In this document: positions 1 through 7,597 of the stretch, piece by piece
Position numbering within the stretch: position 1 is the stretch's first letter
Layout of the letters: each line of letters begins with the position of its first letter
Notes under the pieces: generated by a model
What the model was told of the DNA's origin: nothing
Seen by the model: only the letters and a program-made list of their open reading frames with translations
Databases searched by the model: none
Source of the DNA: Candidatus Hydrothermota bacterium
Lineage (GTDB): Bacteria > Hydrothermota > Hydrothermia > B15-G9
Direction of reading: 5' to 3'
DNA: 13,505 nt
Assembly (NCBI GenBank): GCA_003645975.1
Contig: QNDP01000013.1
Coordinates: 1-13,505, forward strand
Program-made: the position numbers and the translations under genes

Positions 1-109
1 CACAAATATTTCGGACGGATGGACATCGAGACATAACGATCCACCGGCCAAGCGGGAGCAGGCCTTCAGGATGGGGATTAACATCGTTCTGTATGCCTTG
101 ACCTATTGA
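1..109 (+). CDS. C-terminal end of a DUF4159-like protein (partial)
   Basis: The reading frame beginning at base 2 is open from the window edge and gives 35 residues before TGA at 107-109; the start lies outside the window. The tail contains NDPPAKREQAFRMGINIVLY followed by ALTY. An AFRMGxNIVxYALT ending is what I recall of DUF4159 proteins, bacterial proteins of unknown role often encoded near MoxR ATPases and DUF58/BatA-type membrane proteins. It lies upstream of glgA on the same strand with a 142-nt gap, so co-transcription is possible but not shown. The family call rests on about 20 residues of pattern memory, so it is moderate; that a gene ends here is better supported. Confidence 0.6.
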   Translation, partial: TNISDGWTSRHNDPPAKREQAFRMGINIVLYALTY

Positions 110-251
110 TTTCCAATGACTTAAGTTGGCAAGTCCGTTTTAGAATCGCCTTTTGCTGCGAGTTTAGACGGCCGTGAAAGCTGTCCAACTTTCGGTTCTC
201 AAAATGATCACCAGTGCAAACTGCACCCAAATCCAAAAGGAGGAGAAACTT

Positions 252-1703
252 ATGAAGATCCTATTGGCGTCTTCGGAGATATACCCTTTTGCCAAAACCG
301 GCGGTCTTGCCGATGTCGCAGGCTCCTTGCCAAAAGCTCTCAGGAAAAAAGGGATAGATGTCAGAACGGTTATGCCGAGATACACCAGAAAGATAGATCC
401 ATGTCGCCATCGGATGGAATCGGTCGGCGTCTCGATTGAGTTCGAGATGGATGGAAAAAGACGAGTCGGCTTTGTGGATGTCTCAGAATACGATGATGTT
501 CCTGCTTACTTCATCGATGAGCGCGAATTTTTTGACAGGGATGAGCTTTACGGCACACCTCAAGGCGATTATCCCGACAACTGGCTGAGGTTCGCTTTTT
601 TCGCCCGTGCTGTCCTCGAAATGCTGCCCAAAATAGGTTTTGAACCTGACATCATCCATCTGAACGACTGGCAGACAGCGCTCGTCCCTGTGTATCAACG
701 ACATGTTTTGGGCGAAGGCCATCCGTCTCGGAAACCCAAAACGCTTTTGACAATCCACAACTTGGCATATCAGGGCATCTTTCAACCGGACATCATCCCA
801 AAGATCGGACTCCCTGAACATCTGTTCAACATCGAGGGACTCGAATTTTATGGAAAGGTCAACTACCTCAAAGGTGGCATCGTCTTCTCAGATGCGATCA
901 ACACGGTAAGCCCGACTTACGCAAAGGAGATCCAGACGCCGGAGTTCGGTTACGGACTCGAAGGCATCCTGAAAAAGAGGGCTGACTCAGTCTTCGGCAT
1001 CCTCAACGGCATAGATTACGAAGTTTGGAACCCATTGACTGATCAAAACATATTTGCAAACTACGACGAACGATCCGTGTTTGAGGGAAAACGGGTCAAC
1101 AAGTGTAGGTTGTTGGAAGAGAAAGGGTTGGATTTTGACGAAAATGTCCCACTCATAGGCATAGTGTCGAGGTTGGCCGCACAAAAAGGGTTCGACATCC
1201 TCGCCGACGCCATGAACGAACTTGCCGGGCTGGACTTGCAGTTTGTCATTCTCGGAACAGGAGACAAAAAATATCAGGACATGCTCGTCGAAATGGCAAA
1301 GGCCTACCCTCAGAAGTTCTCAGTTACCATAGGGTTCGATCCTGTGCTTGCGCGCAAGATCTACGCTGGTGCGGACATGTTTTTGATGCCATCGCGCTAT
1401 GAACCCTGTGGACTCGGTCAGCTCATTGCGCTCCGTTACGGAACCATCCCAATCGCAAGGAGAACCGGAGGGTTGGCTGACACCATCATCGATGCCGATG
1501 AGAATCCTGATGAGGGCTATGGCTTTCTGTTCGACGATTATTCGGCCGAAGCGCTTATCGACGCCGTCGGACGGGCTTTGAGCGCTTTCAAAGACCGCAA
1601 TCGATGGGAGCAGATTGTCCAGCGTGGAATGCAGAAGGACTTCTCTTGGGACGCATCAGCAGAACAATACATCAAACTTTACGAAAAACTTTTGAAGGAG
1701 TGA
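252..1703 (+). CDS. glgA: Glycogen synthase (ADP-glucose type, GT5)
   Basis: Transfers glucose from ADP-glucose to the non-reducing end of alpha-1,4-glucan in cytosolic glycogen synthesis. The 483-residue product has the normal length for bacterial GlgA. Visible signatures are the N-terminal KTGGL loop (residues 15-19) that binds the ADP-glucose phosphates, HNLAYQGIF in the N-terminal Rossmann half, SRLAAQKGFDIL opening the C-terminal half, and EPCGLGQ with the catalytic-site Glu near 384, followed by TGGLADT (405-411). The frame is open upstream to 174, but the ATG at 252 is chosen because AAGGAGGAG (237-245) sits 6 nt before it and the protein then begins MKILLASSEIYPF as in the family. No other glycogen gene is in the window. 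No strong promoter is seen in 110-251; weak hexamers TTGACC (98-103) and TAGAAT (141-146) do not form a good pair. Confidence 0.97.
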   Translation: MKILLASSEIYPFAKTGGLADVAGSLPKALRKKGIDVRTVMPRYTRKIDPCRHRMESVGVSIEFEMDGKRRVGFVDVSEYDDVPAYFIDEREFFDRDELYGTPQGDYPDNWLRFAFFARAVLEMLPKIGFEPDIIHLNDWQTALVPVYQRHVLGEGHPSRKPKTLLTIHNLAYQGIFQPDIIPKIGLPEHLFNIEGLEFYGKVNYLKGGIVFSDAINTVSPTYAKEIQTPEFGYGLEGILKKRADSVFGILNGIDYEVWNPLTDQNIFANYDERSVFEGKRVNKCRLLEEKGLDFDENVPLIGIVSRLAAQKGFDILADAMNELAGLDLQFVILGTGDKKYQDMLVEMAKAYPQKFSVTIGFDPVLARKIYAGADMFLMPSRYEPCGLGQLIALRYGTIPIARRTGGLADTIIDADENPDEGYGFLFDDYSAEALIDAVGRALSAFKDRNRWEQIVQRGMQKDFSWDASAEQYIKLYEKLLKE

Positions 1704-1705
1704 AA

Positions 1706-1728
1706 CTTCGACGCAAATCGAAGCGATT
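1706..1728. terminator. Hairpin between convergent glgA and regulator gene
   Basis: CTTCGA (1706-1711) and TCGAAG (1718-1723) form a 6-bp stem with a 6-nt loop, two bases after the glgA stop codon. It is followed by CGATTTT on the plus strand and by TTTC on the minus strand, so it could stop both converging transcripts. The U-tracts are short, so it is a modest terminator, but its position in the 38-nt convergent gap supports the call. Confidence 0.55.
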
Positions 1729-1741
1729 TTCCACCCGTGGT

Positions 1742-4738
1742 CTAAATTTCCAATCTTTTTTCAAAAATCTCGGCCTCTTTTTGAGCCACTTGATTGTCGC
1801 CCAAAGCGATGTAGGCATCGAGCATCACCGATTTCAACCGTTCTGAAAGCGGCTCGATCATCAGACCCAGGCTGGCGTAGCGGATCGCTTTGTGTGGGTC
1901 GAAGGCTTGGAGATAGTAATCGGCGACTTTTGTGTAACACTCGATGATCAAGCGCCTTATGTATTGAACGAACGGTTCTATCGACTCATAAACCACATCG
2001 GCCATAGGTTCACCTTCGACCAATTTCAATGCGGATTCGTATTTCGATATGGCGGCCGCCGTGCGGCCGAGCCGCTCGTAGTTCGACCCTTCATCGACAA
2101 GTCTCTTGAAATTGAGCAGGTCGATCCAAACGAAGTCGTCATTTAGCCGATATTGATCGCCTTCCTTGCGGAATATGTTCTGTCCCAAAGTTTTGCGGAT
2201 ATGTGTCAGGATCCAGTGGATGTTGTGGATCTGACGCGACGGTGCCATGTCAGGCCAGAGCATGTTGGCAAGTGCATGTGCGCCGGTGTTTATCCGAGCG
2301 ATCGGCGAAATCGCAATTGTCGCAAGGACTTGCTTGGCTTTGACCGAACCTATGTGCATCAGGATGTCGAGGGACGGAAGGATGACCTTAAAAGGACCGA
2401 GCAATTTCAGTCTGACGAGGGACTGCGGCTCATTGGAACGGCTTAGAGCAGTCCGAATGGCTTCTCGCAGCTTCCTGTCGGGCAATGTGTTGAGAAACCA
2501 CGAGATGCGTGCCTCAGCCCCAATCGCCCTCACAGCCTCGACATATTGCTTGATCAGGCTTCCCATGTTGGAGTCAGCGGAATCTTTGCCGTAGAAAGCC
2601 AGCCCTCGAATCCCGCGTTCGAAGATGTAGGGGAGCATAAGGTTGTAATTTTTTGATTTTGCGAGACTTATTGCCTCTTTGATCTCGAGAAATCCACGCT
2701 GTTCGCCCTGTCTCAGAAGTATTTCGCCACGAATCGCATAGCTTTTGATCAGTCCGATGATCGCCTTCATCTCCGAGTAGTGTTGGAATGCCTGCTCGAT
2801 CATCTGCATCGCTTCGTCCATATCACCGAATTCCATAGAAATCAGAGCCTTGAGTCTTTCACCGACTGGTCGCCACAACGGAATATGCCTCAGCAGATGC
2901 CATCCTTCACGAAATCTTGGAACCGCCAGTTCCGCCTGACCCATCTCGATAAGCGTCTCAGCGATGTAGAACTCTTTGAGTGCAACATCTTCGTCTGAGT
3001 TCAGAGGGACCCTGTCTAAGATGTTGAGTTCCAAAGAGTAGAGTCCGATGAAGAACAGCATGTCAACATATTGGCGCATCAGGAGCAGCACATCGTTGCG
3101 CCTCGTCTCACTCATCGACATTGCGCTCCAGAGCACCGACGACATCTTGGAGACCATGCCCTTCGTCCCGTGCAGAACGAGTTCGAGCGAAAGCGCTTTT
3201 ACCGTGAGAGTGGGATGGCCTATCTTTCGGACTTCACGGAGTGCTTCGAGCAGGAATTTGTTGCTCATCTCCATGTCGCCGATGGCGTAGGCCAGCCGCC
3301 CGATCTCGATGGCGCTGACTATCCACTCCTCGCTGCCGAGCGGCGATGAATTGTAAATTTCGAGCATACATTTGAGCGAATCCTCGAGCTGTCCCTTTTT
3401 GCAAAGCAATGTAGCCTCAAGAAGTTTCTCTTTGAACTTCTCGTTTCTGAGCAAGACCGACCGTTTCAACTCGTCCAGAGCTTGGCGCACCACGACCTTT
3501 TCAACATTCTCAAACTCTCGACTGCTGTCGAGCTGTTGCCAGAGCCATTTTCCAAAGTCTGTCTCGTCCTCTTTGATCTGCAACTTTTGGCGGATGGCCT
3601 TTTGTAGTGCTGGATCATCATGCATCCAATCGCTATCAAGTTGGCGTTCAAGGAATTCCTTCTCATCTTCGTTCAATGAATTGACTTGGAGGAGGAGATG
3701 GACGGCCTGATGCGGTTCTAACCGCTTGATGTAAGTCCTAATGGTGTCATCACAACAGCTTGAGATTTCAATATTTGAACGGATGAATTCGGCCAAGAGG
3801 CCGGTCGCCGTCCTCAACCTGTTGCGCTCAGTCCTGACCAATCCTTTGGCCCTCAAAGAGTTAAGATCAACATCCGGGAATAGGGTTTTGACGGCCTTCA
3901 ACGGGATCGAATCGACACAGCTTGCCAAGCGTAGGAGTTCCATCTCATCATCGCCGAGTCCCTGAATCTCGGAACCGCATTCGGAGACGAGCTCGGATAA
4001 GTCCATCTGCTCGTAATTTACGAACAAGGCATGTTCGTCCATGACATCCGCATTGACCAAAAACCTGAGCAGCTTGAGAGCTTTGTCGGGGAACCCTCCA
4101 CTTTTGTGCCACAGCCAGTCGATGAAATCTGGAACCTGTTCTCTGCCGACGAAATGTGTTACAAGATCGTTGAGTTCTGCGTGTGAGAACGGGTTGAGGT
4201 GGATGGCCTCCCATCCGGAGATGTGTCGAGGTTCGGTTTTGGCCGTTACGACCAACATGACCGGCAGTCCCCAAAGACGCTGCCACACTGAGACCACCTC
4301 GTCCATTCTCTCTTTGGAATCGACATCCTCTGCAAAGAGCAGAAGGGGAACCCGATCTGCGATTAGCTCTGCGATTTTCGTAAAGGTGTTGAGGTCGATC
4401 TCCTTAAACCCATCCTTTTCGAGCGATTTGAACTGATTTTTGAGGCTGTTTGGGAGCGCACGGACGAGCGCATGGCGTCCTGTGCCGATATTTTTGAACA
4501 AGTTGTTCATCCATTGGGACTTGAGGCTAAAACGGGCTTGCCCATAGGCCACACTCCATCGGATTCCGGGCGGCAGAACCGATATGAACCTTTTGAGCAG
4601 TGCGGTCTTACCGATGCCGGACGGGCCTGTTATCGAGATGCCTATGCCGCCGCTCAGCTCTATCTCATCGGCGAGCGACTGGAGTTTTAAAAGTTCATGT
4701 TCACGGTCAACGAACACATCACCGTCCAAAAACTTCAT
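1742..4738 (-). CDS. STAND-type ATPase transcriptional regulator with C-terminal winged helix and BTAD domain
   Basis: A 998-residue, probably cytosolic, signal-responsive regulator resembling MalT/AfsR-type proteins. In order: an AAA/NTPase module with Walker A GPSGIGKT (38-45) and Walker B LLLFAEDVD (132-140), a helical arm, a long helical-repeat middle that reads like TPRs (roughly 430-720), then a winged-helix-like segment (about 774-870: LLGPFKV, ALANMLWPD, ILTHIRKTLG, YRLN) and a bacterial transcriptional activator (BTAD) helical domain to the end. In SARPs these last two domains usually come first; here they close the protein. The upstream GTG at 4753 is in frame, but AGAGGTGAT ends 3 nt before the ATG at 4738, which then starts MKFLDGDVF. 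It is the last gene of the glmU-gatC-ychF cluster, 36 nt after ychF, and converges on glgA. A link to carbohydrate control by analogy with MalT is only a guess; effector and targets are unknown. Confidence 0.87.
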   Translation of the reverse strand: MKFLDGDVFVDREHELLKLQSLADEIELSGGIGISITGPSGIGKTALLKRFISVLPPGIRWSVAYGQARFSLKSQWMNNLFKNIGTGRHALVRALPNSLKNQFKSLEKDGFKEIDLNTFTKIAELIADRVPLLLFAEDVDSKERMDEVVSVWQRLWGLPVMLVVTAKTEPRHISGWEAIHLNPFSHAELNDLVTHFVGREQVPDFIDWLWHKSGGFPDKALKLLRFLVNADVMDEHALFVNYEQMDLSELVSECGSEIQGLGDDEMELLRLASCVDSIPLKAVKTLFPDVDLNSLRAKGLVRTERNRLRTATGLLAEFIRSNIEISSCCDDTIRTYIKRLEPHQAVHLLLQVNSLNEDEKEFLERQLDSDWMHDDPALQKAIRQKLQIKEDETDFGKWLWQQLDSSREFENVEKVVVRQALDELKRSVLLRNEKFKEKLLEATLLCKKGQLEDSLKCMLEIYNSSPLGSEEWIVSAIEIGRLAYAIGDMEMSNKFLLEALREVRKIGHPTLTVKALSLELVLHGTKGMVSKMSSVLWSAMSMSETRRNDVLLLMRQYVDMLFFIGLYSLELNILDRVPLNSDEDVALKEFYIAETLIEMGQAELAVPRFREGWHLLRHIPLWRPVGERLKALISMEFGDMDEAMQMIEQAFQHYSEMKAIIGLIKSYAIRGEILLRQGEQRGFLEIKEAISLAKSKNYNLMLPYIFERGIRGLAFYGKDSADSNMGSLIKQYVEAVRAIGAEARISWFLNTLPDRKLREAIRTALSRSNEPQSLVRLKLLGPFKVILPSLDILMHIGSVKAKQVLATIAISPIARINTGAHALANMLWPDMAPSRQIHNIHWILTHIRKTLGQNIFRKEGDQYRLNDDFVWIDLLNFKRLVDEGSNYERLGRTAAAISKYESALKLVEGEPMADVVYESIEPFVQYIRRLIIECYTKVADYYLQAFDPHKAIRYASLGLMIEPLSERLKSVMLDAYIALGDNQVAQKEAEIFEKRLEI

Positions 4739-4774
4739 TCTATCACCTCTCACGGTGGGAGCTGAGTTTTTGTC

Positions 4775-5806
4775 CTATTTGGAGAACCTTATGAAAACAA
4801 TGTCTCCGTCCTTGACGATGTAATCCCTGCCCTCGAGCCGAAGGCGACCGGCAGCTTTGAGGGCCTTGATGTCTCCGTATTCCATAAGATCCTCGTAATT
4901 AAAGACTTCTGCTCTGATAAACCCCCGTTCCATGTCGGTGTGGACTTTTCCAGCAGCTTTAAGGACGGTGAGGCCGTTTTTCAAGAGCCAAGCCCTTGCC
5001 TCCTTCTCGGTGGCTGTGAAAAAAGTTATCAGGTCAAGTGCCTTAAGGATTTTTGGTATAAGTCTTTGTGGAAGTGGAGCTTCTATGTTGTATTCGGAGA
5101 GCATTGCGGCCTGTTCATCGCCGTCCAACTGCATGATCTCCTCTTCGATTTCCAGCGAGGCGTAAATGTAGGGTATTTTGCGTCCATGCATCACATCTTC
5201 AAATTCTTTGAGCGACCTGCCAAACGCATCCTCTGAAACATTGACAACGACGACACGGGGCAGGGCTGAGACAAAAGAGTAACCGGAAAGCTCACGCCTT
5301 TCGCTCTCGGAGAGTTCGGCTTCGAGGACGCTTTTCCCGTCGGACAAGGCCTTTTCGACCTTTTCGAGGGCTTCGAGCAACTTTGGACTTGCCTTCTTCG
5401 CTTGGACTTCCTTGCGGACTCGGCTTTTGGCATTTTCGACTATCGAGAGGTCGGAAACGATGAAATTCAAGTCCACCTTCTGAAAATCATCGACGGGGTC
5501 TTTGCCGGAGAATGCGTTGACGACTTGGATGAGTCCATCGAAGCCGAGCAAGGCGTTCTGGATCTCACCGGCTCGTTCTTCGCGCCACATCCGTCCAAAT
5601 CCATCGAAATCATGGAGTTCGACATGTGGATGGACACGCTTCTTTGAGCCGACCGCATCTGCAATCTTCTCGAGTCTTGGATCGAACAGCTCTGCGACGC
5701 CGATTCCAGAGACAAACCCTCTCGGATGTGAGGACTCAACGCCCGTCAGTATCCTGAAAAGTGTGGATTTACCAGCTCCAGCACTTCCGACGATAGCGAG
5801 TTTCAT
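4775..5806 (-). CDS. ychF: YchF/OLA1-family P-loop NTPase (divergent)
   Basis: An Obg-related translation-factor NTPase; YchF members bind ribosomes and characterised ones prefer ATP over GTP. The 343 residues hold G1 GSAGAGKST (7-15), a helical coiled-coil insert (about 122-175), NVSE (189-192) in place of the NKxD base-recognition motif, and a strongly conserved YchF C-terminal domain (AAGKVHTDMERGFIRAEVF, then EGRDYIVKDGDIVFIRF). The N-terminal half is unusual: the family Walker A (NVGKS) reads GAGKS, and the G3 region usually DIAGL reads DFDGF (66-70). It is about 20 residues shorter than the common form. The ATG overlaps the gatC stop as ATGA, with AAGGAG just upstream, so translation is probably coupled. 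Family assignment is firm from the C-terminal domain; nucleotide preference is inferred. Confidence 0.9.
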   Translation of the reverse strand: MKLAIVGSAGAGKSTLFRILTGVESSHPRGFVSGIGVAELFDPRLEKIADAVGSKKRVHPHVELHDFDGFGRMWREERAGEIQNALLGFDGLIQVVNAFSGKDPVDDFQKVDLNFIVSDLSIVENAKSRVRKEVQAKKASPKLLEALEKVEKALSDGKSVLEAELSESERRELSGYSFVSALPRVVVVNVSEDAFGRSLKEFEDVMHGRKIPYIYASLEIEEEIMQLDGDEQAAMLSEYNIEAPLPQRLIPKILKALDLITFFTATEKEARAWLLKNGLTVLKAAGKVHTDMERGFIRAEVFNYEDLMEYGDIKALKAAGRLRLEGRDYIVKDGDIVFIRFSK

Positions 5807-6099
5807 TTCTCCTTCCGCACCTCCTTAAGCGGTGATGGAACACGGTAAAAGTTTTCATGGCGATCCGGCGCATTGCGCAAAACGGATTCACGATCAAGGC
5901 CGGATTTTGGTTCATCGTCCCTCATGCGAAGGGCGAACTCGTGCGGATTGGTGAGCGGCTCGACATCGGACAGGTCGAGTTCCTGAAGTTTTTGGAAGTA
6001 TTTGAGCATTTTTTTGAAATGCACTTCGAGCGCCGCTGCCTCCTGCGGCGACGGCGAAAGTTTCGCCAACTCAGCTATTTTTTTGACATCTATCTCCAT
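5803..6099 (-). CDS. gatC: Asp-tRNA(Asn)/Glu-tRNA(Gln) amidotransferase subunit C
   Basis: GatC is the small subunit that wraps around GatA and stabilises the GatCAB complex, which amidates misacylated Glu-tRNA(Gln) or Asp-tRNA(Asn). The 98 residues match the usual length of about 95-100 and show the expected layout: N-terminal helix KKIAELAKLSPSPQEA, second helix with FKKMLKYFQKLQELDLSDVEP, then the extended tail with PLTNPHEFALRMRDDEP and a final NFYRVPSPLKE. gatA and gatB are not in the window, so the operon is split. Its start overlaps the end of the glmU-like gene by 10 nt and its stop overlaps the ychF start by 4 nt, which points to translational coupling across all three. Confidence 0.95.
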   Translation of the reverse strand: MEIDVKKIAELAKLSPSPQEAAALEVHFKKMLKYFQKLQELDLSDVEPLTNPHEFALRMRDDEPKSGLDRESVLRNAPDRHENFYRVPSPLKEVRKEK

Positions 6100-7055
6100 C
6101 GAATGACCTCCCCGTCCTTAATCTCCGCATCTTCCAAAACAACATTAGGGCCAATTATCGCATTTTGTCCAATTTTTGTCCTTCCAAGCAAGGCCACGAA
6201 GGGATAGATGATCGTGTCCCTGCCGATCTCGACATAGTATTCGATGTAAACCGCATCCGGATCTATGAAACTGACGCCCGAGCCTATCCATTTAGACTTA
6301 AGTCTTTCCTGCATAATGCGTTCAGCGTTCGCAAGGTCGTGTCTGGTGTTGACGCCGAGCACCTCTTTCCAGTCGTCGATTTTGTAGGCGTAAACCCCGC
6401 CGACGCGTCTCTGGAGTATCTCGATGACATCGGTCAGGTAATACTCATTTTGACGATTGTCCGGACGGATTTCCTTGAGCCACTGGAAAAGGTATTCGAC
6501 ATCAAAGACATAGATGCCGGAGTTGATTTCACGGATGGCCTTCTCCTCCGGGAAGGCGTCGCTTTCCTCGACAATCATCATGATGCGGTCGCCGACCGAG
6601 CGGATGATGCGTCCGTATCCCGTTGGATTGGGGTGTTCTGCGGTCAAAACCGTTGCGACAGCGCCTCTTGCCCTGTGAAATTCCACAAATTTTTGGGCTG
6701 TGCCTTCGGTCAAAAGCGGTGCATCACCGGGCATGACAAAGAGGTCGGCATCGGTAACATTTCTGAGATGCGGCTCTACCTTCATGACGGCGTCGCCCGT
6801 CCCCTTCGGCTCAGGCTGCTCCACGAATGTAACGCCTGTGTTTTTAAACTCGTCCATAACCTTCTCCCTATGCGGGCCTCCTACGACAACGAATATCTCC
6901 TTTGGATTCAAAGACTTTGCTATGTCAATGCAGTAATAAAGCAAAGGCCGCCCTGCGAGGCGGTGCATAACTTTACTGACCGCTGAATTCATACGCTTTG
7001 ACTCACCTGCTGCAAGTATGGCAACATACAGCGGTTTTTGAAATCTATTTCTCAT
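6090..7055 (-). CDS. glmU: GlmU-like sugar-1-phosphate nucleotidyltransferase lacking the acetyltransferase domain
   Basis: The N-terminal part is a GlmU-type pyrophosphorylase, which makes UDP-GlcNAc from GlcNAc-1-P and UTP for cell-wall and lipid A precursors. Visible motifs are LAAGESKRM (14-22; family LAAGxGTRM), GTGDAV (85-90), GDAPLL (110-115), GYGRIIR, EINSGIYVF, NEYYLTDVIEIL and EVLGVNTRHDLANAE. A short left-handed beta-helix follows (about 250-321: IDPDAVYI, EIGRDTIIYPFV, TKIGQNAIIGPNVV), then a stop at residue 321. Normal GlmU has about 450 residues and its acetyltransferase catalytic His and CoA-binding coils lie in the missing part. The stop lies inside the gatC start region, so this looks like a settled short form rather than a fresh break. 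Two in-frame ATGs exist (7061 and 7055); the second is preferred because GGGAGGTGA abuts the first. It may serve another sugar phosphate. Confidence 0.85.
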   Translation of the reverse strand: MRNRFQKPLYVAILAAGESKRMNSAVSKVMHRLAGRPLLYYCIDIAKSLNPKEIFVVVGGPHREKVMDEFKNTGVTFVEQPEPKGTGDAVMKVEPHLRNVTDADLFVMPGDAPLLTEGTAQKFVEFHRARGAVATVLTAEHPNPTGYGRIIRSVGDRIMMIVEESDAFPEEKAIREINSGIYVFDVEYLFQWLKEIRPDNRQNEYYLTDVIEILQRRVGGVYAYKIDDWKEVLGVNTRHDLANAERIMQERLKSKWIGSGVSFIDPDAVYIEYYVEIGRDTIIYPFVALLGRTKIGQNAIIGPNVVLEDAEIKDGEVIRWR

Positions 7056-7300
7056 AGCCATTCACCTCCCATTTCGTTGTGATTTTGTTCGTTCCGTGTA
7101 GCATCTTTGTGTCGAGCGAATTCGTCCGCAACACTCGAATTACAAAATGGCCAAAAGCAGAACGGCTTGCGCAGCCGCCTGTAACAAGCCCGTATCAATC
7201 TTTGTCTTAGGGAAGGAAAGAAATAAGAATCATTGGAATCCAAATCACTCACACAGTCCCAATCATCTCCTGCCGCCGAGATTTAAAAGAATTTTGGACT
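7056..7300 (-). promoter_or_regulatory. Long leader of the glmU-gatC-ychF operon
   Basis: If transcription starts about 7 nt below the promoter at 7307-7336, the transcript has roughly 245 nt before the glmU start. It contains two mutually exclusive stems around 7161-7189: CGGCT/AGCCG with a 5-nt loop, or GGCTTG/CAAGCC with a 15-nt loop. That could be a switch, but I recognise no known riboswitch core. An open frame without a good start or ribosome site runs through it and ends at the glmU start. Nothing else gene-like is seen here. Confidence 0.35.
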
Positions 7301-7306
7301 TTTGTA

Positions 7307-7336
7307 ATTGTATTATGTCCAATCTTGTGGAGTCAA
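7307..7336 (-). promoter_or_regulatory. Sigma70-type promoter for the glmU operon
   Basis: On the minus strand TTGACT (7336-7331) is followed after 18 bp by TACAAT (7312-7307); these match the TTGACA and TATAAT consensus in 5 of 6 positions each. It faces glmU with no gene between. The roughly 245-nt leader it implies is long, so another start site closer to the gene is possible. Confidence 0.55.
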
Positions 7337-7415
7337 ACTGGCGAGGCTATTGGTAATTTTGTTTGTGATTGAAATTTTATGTTAATTTTTTACCCCCTGC
7401 TGAGCCGCTGATCAA

Positions 7416-7476
7416 CGACTCGACAAGAGGTGATAAACATGATCAAAAATATCTAAAAATCTACTTGTCCGAGTTG
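7416..7476. repeat. Imperfect inverted repeat enclosing a ribosome site and start codon
   Basis: CGACTCGACAAG (7416-7427) pairs with CTTGTCCGAGTTG (7464-7476) over 12 bp, with one bulged C and one G-T pair. The 36-nt loop carries AGGTGAT and ATG at 7439. As plus-strand RNA it would place the ribosome site in a loop closed by a stable stem. It could also be a decayed regulatory site or a chance structure. Confidence 0.4.
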
Positions 7477-7597
7477 CAAGATTCCCACGCATGTCCATCG
7501 GTATCTTCCTGAACCTAAACGCCTTACCGCACCACATACTGAAATTCACTCCAAGTTGTTTTTGGAAAAAGACATCGGTCTGACGGTGAAGGCGTTA
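7439..7597 (+). pseudogene. Remnant of a zinc-ribbon-like small protein, interrupted by TAA
   Basis: GAGGTG (7427-7432) stands 6 nt before ATG at 7439. The frame reads MIKNI, hits TAA at 7454-7456, then continues in the same frame with KSTCPSCKIPTHVHRYLPEP and on through LFLEKDIGLTVKALLCGQ, where the convergent gene begins. CPSC plus HVH looks like the first knuckle of a zinc ribbon. The second would lie at ALLCGQIKYFEFH, where the expected second Cys is Ile. One base change (for example TAA to AAA) would restore the frame. It is most simply a decayed gene whose 3' end is overrun by the opposing DUF2283-like gene. A sequencing or assembly error at the A-rich site is the other option. I cannot name the family. 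Confidence 0.35.
7566..7581 (-). terminator. Possible weak terminator of the metK operon
   Basis: On the minus strand, 14 nt past the stop of the DUF2283-like gene, AGAC-CGAT-GTCT forms a 4-bp stem followed by a run of T. The stem is short, so it is only a candidate. No better hairpin with a T-tract was found between 7594 and the glmU promoter. Confidence 0.25.

Noticed and set aside
214..226. GTGCA-AAC-TGCAC small hairpin upstream of glgA
   Set aside because: 5-bp stem with a 3-nt loop, no T-tract and not covering the ribosome site; too small to support a regulatory call.
6165..6986. 273-codon open frame on the plus strand opposite the glmU-like gene
   Set aside because: It is antisense to a gene with clear family motifs throughout, has no ribosome site, and its translation resembles nothing.
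7052..7252. 66-codon minus-strand frame in the glmU leader, ending in an ATGA overlap with the preferred glmU start
   Set aside because: Only GTG/TTG-type starts without a ribosome site, a composition unlike the neighbours, and a stop created by the glmU ribosome site itself. The overlap is probably chance, though a leader ORF cannot be excluded.
7062..7440. tRNA or other stable RNA gene in the largest non-coding gap
   Set aside because: No GGTTCRA-type T-loop with matching acceptor stem was found on either strand.
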